From Clostridia bacterium (lineage in GTDB: Bacteria > Bacillota > Clostridia > Christensenellales > Borkfalkiaceae), in assembly GCA_017620875.1 (NCBI GenBank), contig JAGAUH010000266.1, forward strand, positions 1 to 5,633: a DNA stretch of 5,633 nt, read 5' to 3'. A program made the position numbers and the translations under genes. Of this stretch, positions 1-5,633 are shown one piece after another; positions within the stretch are counted from its first letter, which is position 1, and each line of letters starts with the position of its first letter. The notes beneath the pieces are model-generated. The model worked only from the letters and a program-made list of their open reading frames with translations. It made no database searches and was not told the DNA's origin.

Positions 1-2
1 AA

Positions 3-2807
3 CCTAGTTACTACGGATTAACCGAGTACGAAAAAGAAGAAGGTTTAACAGGTGGTGGTAAAGTTTTAATGATAAACAACAACTCTACCGAAGACAAGGG
101 TGCTGCTCAATACTTGAATTCATCTTCTGATATCACTTTAAATCCTAACGAAAACGGCGTGTTCGAAGTTTGGGTATTAACCAAAGACTTATCTACTAAG
201 TTAGATAACTTAGACGAAGTTGGCGCTTATATCCAAATTACCACTACTATCGGTAGCATAACTACCCCTGCAACTCGTATTAAAAACGTTAATACTAATG
301 GCGAATGGGTTAAGTTTACCGTTTACGTAAAAGGTAATAGTTTTGCTCAAACTAAAATCGGTATAAGATTAGGTTTAGGTTTTGGTAGCAAAAATATTTA
401 TCAAGACTACGTAGAAGGATACGCTTTCTTTGACGACGCAAGTTTTAAAGTATTAGGTAAAGACGAAACTCTTCCTACAAGTTACGACTTAGGCAACGTA
501 GAAATGTTTAGCGGTTCTTTAGAAGATAGCAAACTAGTTGTAAACGGACAAAAAGACTATTTAGATTATCTATACTCTAGTTACACTACTCCTATCGTAG
601 CAAACCCTAAAGATGCAACCGACAATATCGACTACAAATATCTATGCGTAGATAACTTTGCAACTGCTCCGTTTACTAATATCACTTTAGGAATAGATTG
701 TTATAAAGCAGAAACCGTATTTGATATTTCAGGCGGTACTACACAAAACTTTACAGAACTAGACAACTACATTAACTTTGCTAACCTAAAAACTGAAGAC
801 CAAGCAAAATTTGACACTACTGCAGTACCTAGCGTATCTGGTGGCGTATTAACCTTTAGTTCTGATAAATACTACAACGCAACTTACACTACCCCAGACT
901 TTGACGTAGACGGCGTAGCGGCAAATTCCGACCCTACTAGCGACAACTACTTAAAGATTTCTTTCTGGGTAAAAACGGATTTACAATCTAGCAATAGCGG
1001 TTTAACTATTTTACTTTTAGATAAAGGTACGGGTAGCGACTATGCAGAAGTTAAAGTTAAAATTAACGGAAGCGATAGCGGTAACTACACTACCACTAAA
1101 AACATCAATAAAGACCACGACGACTTTGTAAAAGTTACTATTATAGTATCTAACACTTACAGATTAAACGACGCGGACGAAGTTCTTGCAAGAAAATTTG
1201 CTCTTAAATTTATTTTAGGACCAACTGCTCCTGTAAACGCAAACAACATTTATGCTTTCCCTAAGGGCGACGTTTGGGTAAAAGACTTTACTTTAACTAA
1301 ACTTGCTAAAGTAGAAGTTGATAGCGTAGAAAAAACTAACGATACTAGCGTTACGGAAAGAATGCTACAAGCAGACAAGGCTAACGTTACTACGGAAACT
1401 ACTTCTACCGATAACTACACCTTTACCTACGGCGGTATGGTTGACAATATCGAACAAAACGTTGTTTCCGGTATCTTAAATTACACGGGCGTTCCTGGAA
1501 ACCACATAAGAGTTCAAGGTGGCGCAGATATTGCGGGACAAGACAAAGTAACCGAATATACTCAAGCAAATACCGTTAGCGGTATCTTTAACACAGAGTT
1601 TATGGCTAATTATAAAGATGCAGACTTTAACGGTTTAAAATCTGATATTAGTACTTGGGCTCAAAGCGTACCAACAAGCAACACCTATTTACAACCGTTA
1701 ATGATAAACAACCAAGTAGACGGTTTAAGTTATGGTTATATTGGCGATTCTACTTCTATTGCGGTAAACGCAACTTGCGTAATTTCCGTTAAAGTTAAAA
1801 TTTTTGGCGACGCAACCGCTTATATTTATTTAACTAACGCAGACGACAAAAAAGAATTTAAAGTTCTTAGCGTAAATGCTAAAAATACCGACCTATCTCA
1901 AGATATCAACCAAGATTACTGCATTAAAGTAACTAAAGATATGGTAAACGATATTACGGGTGGCGTTGGCTATGCAGAAATTAAGTTTATAATTAAAACC
2001 GGTTCTGAAAAGGCTATTAACTACAAGTTAGAGTTATGGAACGGACCAAGAACTTTTGCTAACGGAACAAACGACAATAAAACAGGTATAGTATTATTTG
2101 ATAGTTACACCTACTCTACTAGCGAAAACTACGAAGAAGCATTATTAAAGTTAGAAAGTTTCTACGATGCAGAATTAGATAACGTTGGCGCAACTTATTC
2201 TTACGCTAGCGCAGATAGTAGCAAACAAATCTTTACTAGATTACCAAGCAAAGTTTTAACAGACGAAAACCCAGACGGCGAAACTAGAACTTATACGGTA
2301 GACGATAAAGACAACACTAAAACTGCATTTATGACTAACGGATTATTTATTATTTCCGACCTAACTAGTATAGATGCTCCAACCGAAATAGACGAAAGAA
2401 CTCCAGAAGATTCTTCTAGCGACGACGACACTAGTGGAGATACCACAACCGACGACAACGGCGCTAATATTTGGTTATTAATTTCTTCTGCAATAGTTGC
2501 TTTAGCACTAATAGTTGCCCTAGTTGCTATTGGCGTTAAAAAGATTTTAGAAGTTGTAAACAAGAAAAAGGCTAGCAAACATAGTTATTACGACAGAGAT
2601 GCTAGAGATAAAGCATTAAATTCTATTTCTAAAAAGAAAGAAAAAGAAACTAAGTTTAAAGAAGAATACGACTACGAAAATATCGAAAGCAACATTATAG
2701 AAGACGAAGAAGAAACCGAAGAAGTTACGGAAGAACCTACCGAAGAAGTAGAAGAAACCGAAACCGACGACACGGATCCTTCTGACGAAACCCCTTCTGA
2801 AGAGTAA
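3..2807 (+). CDS. Large membrane-anchored surface protein with beta-rich carbohydrate-binding-like modules; 5' end outside the window
   Basis: I recognise no named family. The frame is open from base 3 without a stop, giving 934 visible residues. The first ATG (base 69) lies inside a conserved-looking segment (GGGKVLMINN), has no Shine-Dalgarno and no signal peptide, so it is internal and the true start is upstream of the window. Three beta-rich modules can be outlined, roughly 45-460, 837-1305 and 1698-2125. Each alternates short hydrophobic strands with Asn/Asp/Thr/Gly loops and ends in an aromatic strand (FDDASFKVL, VWVKDFTLTKL, VLFDSYTYS). This resembles jelly-roll (galactose-binding-like) modules, but no catalytic motif is visible. 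Then come an acidic Ser/Thr linker, one 23-residue transmembrane helix and an 89-residue charged tail, implying C-terminus-in topology with the modules outside. No LPXTG sorting signal is present. The gene ends in tandem TAA TAA followed by a terminator. Spot counts show Asn and Tyr codons mostly AAC and TAC, unlike murG, which fits an abundant protein. Adhesion or glycan binding is an inference only. Confidence 0.9.
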   Translation, partial: PSYYGLTEYEKEEGLTGGGKVLMINNNSTEDKGAAQYLNSSSDITLNPNENGVFEVWVLTKDLSTKLDNLDEVGAYIQITTTIGSITTPATRIKNVNTNGEWVKFTVYVKGNSFAQTKIGIRLGLGFGSKNIYQDYVEGYAFFDDASFKVLGKDETLPTSYDLGNVEMFSGSLEDSKLVVNGQKDYLDYLYSSYTTPIVANPKDATDNIDYKYLCVDNFATAPFTNITLGIDCYKAETVFDISGGTTQNFTELDNYINFANLKTEDQAKFDTTAVPSVSGGVLTFSSDKYYNATYTTPDFDVDGVAANSDPTSDNYLKISFWVKTDLQSSNSGLTILLLDKGTGSDYAEVKVKINGSDSGNYTTTKNINKDHDDFVKVTIIVSNTYRLNDADEVLARKFALKFILGPTAPVNANNIYAFPKGDVWVKDFTLTKLAKVEVDSVEKTNDTSVTERMLQADKANVTTETTSTDNYTFTYGGMVDNIEQNVVSGILNYTGVPGNHIRVQGGADIAGQDKVTEYTQANTVSGIFNTEFMANYKDADFNGLKSDISTWAQSVPTSNTYLQPLMINNQVDGLSYGYIGDSTSIAVNATCVISVKVKIFGDATAYIYLTNADDKKEFKVLSVNAKNTDLSQDINQDYCIKVTKDMVNDITGGVGYAEIKFIIKTGSEKAINYKLELWNGPRTFANGTNDNKTGIVLFDSYTYSTSENYEEALLKLESFYDAELDNVGATYSYASADSSKQIFTRLPSKVLTDENPDGETRTYTVDDKDNTKTAFMTNGLFIISDLTSIDAPTEIDERTPEDSSSDDDTSGDTTTDDNGANIWLLISSAIVALALIVALVAIGVKKILEVVNKKKASKHSYYDRDARDKALNSISKKKEKETKFKEEYDYENIESNIIEDEEETEEVTEEPTEEVEETETDDTDPSDETPSEE
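66..80 (+). repeat. 15-nt exact direct repeat, copy 1 (encodes LMINN)
   Basis: The sequence ttaatgataaacaac here is identical to bases 1698-1712 and in the same reading frame, encoding LMINN both times. It marks the first strand of two of the beta-rich modules in the large surface protein, supporting their origin from a common duplicated module. Confidence 0.7.
1698..1712 (+). repeat. 15-nt exact direct repeat, copy 2 (encodes LMINN)
   Basis: Second copy of ttaatgataaacaac, in the same frame as the copy at 66-80. It opens the third beta-rich module (TYLQPLMINN). The flanking nucleotides have diverged, so it is the remnant of an old internal duplication or convergent constraint on a strand motif, not a recent duplication. 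Confidence 0.7.
2391..2804 (+). other. C-terminal anchor of the large protein: acidic linker, transmembrane helix, charged cytoplasmic tail
   Basis: This is a sub-region of the large surface protein gene. Bases 2391-2468 encode a 26-residue linker rich in Asp, Ser and Thr with no aromatic residues, which looks like an extended extracellular spacer. Bases 2469-2537 encode 23 uninterrupted hydrophobic residues (IWLLISSAIVALALIVALVA and three more), followed at once by a Lys-rich stretch (VKK, NKKKASK). By the positive-inside rule this puts the C-terminus in the cytoplasm. The tail has a basic, Tyr-containing part (YYDRDARDKA, SKKKEKETKFKEE) and then, from 2700, 35 residues made almost only of Glu, Asp, Thr, Pro, Val and Ser in a loose EEVTEEPTEEVEE repeat. 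Stop-transfer anchors are usually followed by only a few residues, so this tail is unusually long. A cytoplasmic binding partner is possible but is not shown by the sequence. Confidence 0.85.
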
Positions 2808-2853
2808 TAACTAACTAATTATATATTAGTAGCAAAAATTTAATTAAAAAATT

Positions 2854-2882
2854 AGAGAGAACTTTTTAGTTCTCTCTTTTTT
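2854..2882 (+). terminator. Rho-independent terminator after the large surface protein gene
   Basis: A perfect 10-bp inverted repeat (agagagaact, 2854-2863, and agttctctct, 2868-2877) encloses a tttt loop and runs into a T tract (2877-2882). It lies 46 nt after the stop codon and should end the upstream transcript, so murG needs its own promoter or depends on read-through. Confidence 0.9.
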
Positions 2883-2920
2883 ATACCTAAAACCATTATC
2901 ATTATATATAACTAACCTTA

Positions 2921-2995
2921 TTGTCATTTTGAGCAAATTTTAATTTGCGTAAGAATCTTTTTTAGACTCTCACGGCTACCGCCTCAGAGTGACAA
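2921..2995. repeat. 75-bp palindromic intergenic repeat-like element upstream of murG
   Basis: The ends ttgtcattttgag (2921-2933) and ctcagagtgacaa (2983-2995) pair over 13 positions, with two G-U wobbles if read as plus-strand RNA. Inside the left arm is a perfect 7-bp hairpin (gcaaatt/aatttgc, 2933-2948, loop tt), then aagaatctttttt and a GC-richer right part (cacggctaccgcctc). The ends and the internal aagaatct resemble the 'TGTCATTCTGAGC...AAGAATCT' dispersed intergenic repeats that I recall from many bacterial genomes. Only one copy is in this window, so repeat status rests on that resemblance. It may be a small non-autonomous mobile (MITE-like) element or a transcribed structural element. 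Its right end contains a GTG that opens the murG frame, an artefact and not a start. Confidence 0.65.
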
Positions 2996-3045
2996 AAAAA
3001 ATAACTTTTCGTGTTTTAAAAAAAATTTGTAGCATACTATATAAT

Positions 3046-4089
3046 ATGAAAAGTATCGTTATAACGGGTGGCGGAACGGGTGGACATATTTTGCCTTTAA
3101 TTGCCCTACTACCACAATTAAAAACCGCCTTTGACAAAATAATATATATCGGCTCGGAAGAATTAGAAGAAAATATTGCCAAACAACATAATTTACCTTT
3201 TTATAAAATAAAAACGCCTAAACTACAAAGAAAACTCACTTTTAAAAATTTTGCCATACCTTTTAAATTATTAGGTAGCATATCTAAAGCAAAAAAACTT
3301 TTAAAAGAGTTAAAACCAAATGCAATTTTATCTAAGGGGGGCTTTGTAGCCCTACCAATAGTGCTTGCGGGTAGCAGTTTAAATATCCCTTGCTTTACTC
3401 ACGAGTCGGATTTGAGTTTAGGGCTTGCAAACAAACTTATGGCAAACAAATGCAAAGCCGTGTTTACTAGTTTTAAAGAAACGGCAAACGGGCTTAAAAA
3501 CGGAATTTATAGCGGTTCTCCAATAAGGCAAAGCCTTTTTTACAAGGATAAACAAACCGCACTAAAACGCTTTAATTTAAGCGGAAATAAGCCTATTATT
3601 TGCATAACGGGCGGAAGTTTAGGTAGCACCGCAATTAATATAGCCGTAAAAAATAGCCTAAACCAACTTGGCAAAAATTACGATATAATACACCTTTGCG
3701 GTAAAGGTAAACAAGAAGAATTTAAAAGCCAATTTTATAGACAATACCAATTTATTACCGATATAGAAAAAGCCTTTTTAATATCCGATTTAGTTGTAAC
3801 TAGGGGCGGTAGCAACGCCCTTTTTGAGTTGCTTTGTTTAAATAAGCCAACCTTAGTTATACCATTACCAAAAAAATCTAGCAGGGGCGACCAAATTGCA
3901 AACGCCAATTACTTTGCAGAAAAAAACCTAGTTAAAGTTCTTCCGCAAGAAAACTTAACGCCAAGTAGCCTAGTATACAATATTAACGACCTATTTAAAC
4001 ACAAAGAGCAATATAAAACGGCAATGCAAAACTACGACGTAAAAATAGCAAACGTAATTATTTGCCAAACCATTTTAAAATATATATAA
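3046..4089 (+). CDS. murG: UDP-N-acetylglucosamine--N-acetylmuramyl-(pentapeptide) pyrophosphoryl-undecaprenol N-acetylglucosamine transferase (MurG)
   Basis: MurG transfers GlcNAc from UDP-GlcNAc to lipid I, making lipid II on the cytoplasmic face of the membrane, the last intracellular step of peptidoglycan precursor synthesis. The 347-residue product is close to the family's usual length. It has the GT-B two-domain layout: the N-terminal glycine loop TGGGTGGHI (7-15, with the conserved His14), KGGF (97-100), HESD (119-122), GLANK (126-130) and GSPIR (157-161) in the acceptor half; then GGSLGS (189-194), TRGGSNALFE (252-261) and SRGDQIANA (279-287) in the nucleotide-sugar half. Glu261 matches the family's ribose-contacting Glu by motif position. 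The ATG at 3046 is chosen because the glycine loop then begins at residue 7, as is normal; the in-frame GTG at 2989 lies in the palindromic element. No Shine-Dalgarno is visible before this ATG, which is odd. Upstream and downstream terminators suggest a monocistronic gene away from the usual division/cell-wall cluster. Confidence 0.96.
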   Translation: MKSIVITGGGTGGHILPLIALLPQLKTAFDKIIYIGSEELEENIAKQHNLPFYKIKTPKLQRKLTFKNFAIPFKLLGSISKAKKLLKELKPNAILSKGGFVALPIVLAGSSLNIPCFTHESDLSLGLANKLMANKCKAVFTSFKETANGLKNGIYSGSPIRQSLFYKDKQTALKRFNLSGNKPIICITGGSLGSTAINIAVKNSLNQLGKNYDIIHLCGKGKQEEFKSQFYRQYQFITDIEKAFLISDLVVTRGGSNALFELLCLNKPTLVIPLPKKSSRGDQIANANYFAEKNLVKVLPQENLTPSSLVYNINDLFKHKEQYKTAMQNYDVKIANVIICQTILKYI

Positions 4090-4102
4090 TTTTTGCAGTA
4101 AA

Positions 4103-4133
4103 AAAGGCTTAGAAAACTAAGCCTTTGTTTTTT
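4103..4133. terminator. Bidirectional intrinsic terminator between convergent genes
   Basis: A perfect 10-bp inverted repeat (aaaggcttag, 4103-4112, and ctaagccttt, 4117-4126) with an aaaa loop. On the plus strand it is followed by g and six T (4128-4133), ending murG. On the minus strand the stem runs into a T tract (complement of 4105-4100), ending the lipoprotein operon. The plus-strand T tract overlaps the last bases of the minus-strand stop codon (4132-4134), so the two genes share one compact terminator. Confidence 0.9.
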
Positions 4134-5400
4134 ATACTAAGGTAAAACCGCCACCGCTAAGCAAAACGTCTATGTATAATAAGTTATAAAAACCATATTC
4201 GGCATTAAAACTAAAAATAGTGTTGCCGTTTTGCTTTATCTCGTAAGATTTACTCATTTTTAAAGTTTGACTATTAAACCTAACACCGTTTACCGTGCCA
4301 ATGGTAGCGCTAGCACTTAAAGATAAAATTTTTGCGTTATTTATATTAAAAGCCGTGCCTTTAAGTCCGCACTCGCTAGAATATAAAAGCAAATTTCCGC
4401 CGTATATACCAACGCTACTACCTGCCTTTATTGCGTTTTTACTATTTGTAGTAGAATTTATTTCCGTGCTGTTACCCGCCACAATTTTAATATTACCGCT
4501 ATCTATTTGCAACCTTTCGGAACAATCTATACCGTCATGCAAGGCGTTTATTGTTAAATTTCCACTAGCAAAATAAAAATACCCCACCGTTAAATCTTCT
4601 AAATTTTCTACTTTTATACCGTCTTGTCCGCTAGAAATATTTATATTTGCATTGTTTACACGGGTAGAATCGTTACTATCTATTCCGTGTCCGCTAACCA
4701 CTATATTTAAAGTTAAATTTACCACCTTAAAATCGTCTTTAGCGACTATGCCGTGCCCAAAATTACTATTTACGTTTAGCGTTCCGCTACCCTTTAAACA
4801 AAGGTCGTCTTTACTAAACAATACGCCGTCTACGTTGTTGGTATCCTTTTGAACGAAATTGCCCGTAGTTGCAAGATAATTTTCCCCTTGGGCATAAATA
4901 AAGGTTTTGTTTGCACTCTTTATATAAATAGGTGCAAAACTAGAGTGTTGCATATTAGCGTTATCTAGCACTAAAGTTACTTTATCTAAGGTTTTATCGG
5001 CTTGCACATACAATATTAAATCTTGACTGCTACCCGTTATTATATACACCCCCGCACCGCTAATAATAACGTATTTATTTCCCGTTTTAACGTAGTTAGT
5101 GGTGCTAGAACAAGTTGCGGTATTTCCGTTTAAGGTTATGGTAACGGCGCTACTACTATCGTAACCATCTTCTAGGTCGGCAGTGGTAAACGTAATAGCG
5201 CTATCTAAATTAGATACGGTTTGATTAGTTATTCCGCTAACGAAAGTTTGGCTAGAAATAATTTCGCCGTTTTCCCCAACGCTCATATCCGGTTGAGAAA
5301 CCGAAATACTAGGCAAATCGTTAGTATTTTCGTTACAACCGATAGCCGTTAGCCCTAAAATAAGGCATAGGCAAAAAACTAAAATTTTTATCTTTTTCAT
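4132..5400 (-). CDS. Lipoprotein with Cthe_2159-like right-handed beta-helix (putative carbohydrate-binding) domain
   Basis: The 422-residue product starts MKKIKILVFC, a basic then hydrophobic signal peptide ending in the lipobox AIGC, so Cys22 is the likely lipidated residue and the protein sits on the outer face of the membrane. After a Ser/Asn-rich spacer (about 23-75), residues 85-185 (AVTITLNGN, VIISGAGVYIITG, KVTLVLDNANM, APIYI) match my recollection of the start of the Cthe_2159 family (carbohydrate-binding domain, Pfam PF14262). Turns then recur: DGV 191, HGI 216, HGID 238, DGI 260, DGID 289, CGL 344 and NGV 371, several about 22 residues apart, as expected for rungs of a right-handed parallel beta-helix. 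Founding-family work reported binding to acidic or cellulosic polysaccharides; the ligand here is unknown. No catalytic residues are evident. The start overlaps the upstream stop as TAATG and has GAGAGGG 10 nt upstream, indicating translational coupling to the DUF4956 gene. The C-terminus ends beside the shared terminator. Confidence 0.87.
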   Translation of the reverse strand: MKKIKILVFCLCLILGLTAIGCNENTNDLPSISVSQPDMSVGENGEIISSQTFVSGITNQTVSNLDSAITFTTADLEDGYDSSSAVTITLNGNTATCSSTTNYVKTGNKYVIISGAGVYIITGSSQDLILYVQADKTLDKVTLVLDNANMQHSSFAPIYIKSANKTFIYAQGENYLATTGNFVQKDTNNVDGVLFSKDDLCLKGSGTLNVNSNFGHGIVAKDDFKVVNLTLNIVVSGHGIDSNDSTRVNNANINISSGQDGIKVENLEDLTVGYFYFASGNLTINALHDGIDCSERLQIDSGNIKIVAGNSTEINSTTNSKNAIKAGSSVGIYGGNLLLYSSECGLKGTAFNINNAKILSLSASATIGTVNGVRFNSQTLKMSKSYEIKQNGNTIFSFNAEYGFYNLLYIDVLLSGGGFTLV

Positions 5401-5633
5401 TACAAGGTAACCCTCTCAAAGTCGGTTCTTTCTATTGCTATTTCTAAGTTTCCGTTACGCTCTCTTAGTTCGTCTACAAAGTTTTTTTCTTGATTGATAT
5501 CTTTTACTACAATACGATAAGAAAGCCTAAACATACTACCCATATTTGTAGTTTTTACACCAACAAGTTCGTGACTAGTGGTATATTTTTTAAACAAATC
5601 GTCAAAAACAGACGCATAAGACAAATCTTCTGG
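5400..5633 (-). CDS. DUF4956 domain protein, C-terminal 77 residues only (5' end outside the window)
   Basis: The frame is open to the right edge and begins PEDLSYASVF. The apparent TTG start at 5624 is within conserved sequence, so it is not the real start. The segments HELVGVKTTNMGS, LSYRIVVKD and FVDELRERNGNLEIAIER match, from memory, the conserved C-terminal domain of DUF4956 proteins. These are roughly 200-230-residue membrane proteins with several N-terminal transmembrane helices, followed by this soluble, presumably cytoplasmic, alpha/beta domain. The biochemical function is unknown. Family members commonly neighbour VTC-domain polyphosphate polymerase and CotH-kinase genes, and such genes may lie beyond the edge. 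The stop TAA shares its last base with the ATG of the downstream lipoprotein gene, so the two are co-transcribed. Confidence 0.85.
   Translation of the reverse strand, partial: PEDLSYASVFDDLFKKYTTSHELVGVKTTNMGSMFRLSYRIVVKDINQEKNFVDELRERNGNLEIAIERTDFERVTL
5411..5417 (-). promoter_or_regulatory. Ribosome binding site of the Cthe_2159-like lipoprotein gene
   Basis: GAGAGGG on the minus strand lies 10 nt before the ATG at 5400 and inside the last codons of the upstream gene. It supports this start and the coupled translation implied by the TAATG overlap. Confidence 0.65.

Noticed and set aside
69..71. ATG as the start of the large surface protein
   Set aside because: The frame is open for 22 codons upstream to the window edge, there is no Shine-Dalgarno or signal peptide, and the same LMINN segment occurs internally at 1698-1712.
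2291..2578. Minus-strand 95-codon open frame inside the large protein gene
   Set aside because: It lies wholly antisense to the well-supported transmembrane and linker coding region. Its hydrophobic, Ser/Val-rich content is the mirror of that region.
2391..2807. Sortase-type cell-wall anchor on the large protein
   Set aside because: No LPXTG-like motif precedes the helix, and an 89-residue tail follows it, unlike the short tail of sortase substrates.
2989..3045. GTG start giving MurG a 19-residue N-terminal extension
   Set aside because: The GTG is part of the palindromic element's right end, and the extension would move the MurG glycine loop away from its usual N-terminal position.
3040..3045. 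TATAAT as a -10 box for murG
   Set aside because: It abuts the ATG, so transcription would begin inside the gene, and no -35 match lies at the right spacing. It is probably chance in AT-rich sequence.
2976..3182. Minus-strand 68-codon open frame over the murG start
   Set aside because: It is antisense to the conserved MurG glycine loop and crosses the palindromic element; there is no sign of a real gene.
4295..4852. Two plus-strand open frames (4295-4576 and 4652-4852) inside the lipoprotein gene
   Set aside because: Both are antisense to the beta-helix coding sequence. Their Pro/Leu/Phe-rich products reflect the complement of Asn/Gly/Lys codons.
5622..5624. TTG as the start of a small 74-residue gene
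   Set aside because: The frame continues to the window edge (PED before it) and the sequence matches the middle of the DUF4956 C-terminal domain, so the gene is cut by the window.

Overview
The window looks like a low-GC, Gram-positive-type (Bacillota/Clostridia-like) bacterial chromosome, probably from an uncultured lineage. Four signs point this way: strongly AT-rich codon choice (Leu mostly TTA, Lys mostly AAA); a MurG with the 'SRGDQ' signature that I associate with Bacillota enzymes; a lipoprotein with a Cthe_2159-type beta-helix domain; and the C-terminus of a DUF4956 protein. The taxon is an inference; no rRNA or other marker gene is present.

Layout. (1) About 3-2807, plus strand: the 3' part of a very large gene for a secreted, membrane-anchored surface protein. 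The reading frame is open to the left edge, so the N-terminus and signal peptide lie outside the window. The visible part holds three beta-rich, carbohydrate-binding-like modules, an acidic Ser/Thr linker, one transmembrane helix and a long, highly acidic cytoplasmic tail. A strong intrinsic terminator follows at 2854-2882. (2) 2883-3045: a short intergenic region holding a 75-bp palindromic repeat-like element (2921-2995). (3) 3046-4089, plus: a complete murG (lipid II synthase), standing apart from any other visible cell-wall or division gene. (4) 4090-4131: a compact bidirectional terminator shared by convergent genes. (5) 4132-5633, minus: a two-gene operon fragment, with the C-terminal end of a DUF4956 membrane protein followed, through a TAATG stop/start overlap, by a lipoprotein carrying a Cthe_2159-like beta-helix.

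How the genes work together. All four genes act at the cell envelope, but they do not form one operon. MurG makes the peptidoglycan precursor on the inner face of the membrane. The large protein and the lipoprotein are predicted to display beta-rich, possibly glycan-binding domains outside the cell. From family knowledge, DUF4956 and Cthe_2159-like genes tend to occur with VTC-type polyphosphate polymerase and CotH-kinase genes, so the minus-strand operon probably continues beyond the right edge into such a locus. No CRISPR array, tRNA, rRNA, phage or transposase gene is seen. The most unusual items are the large anchored protein with its charged intracellular tail and the palindromic element directly upstream of murG.
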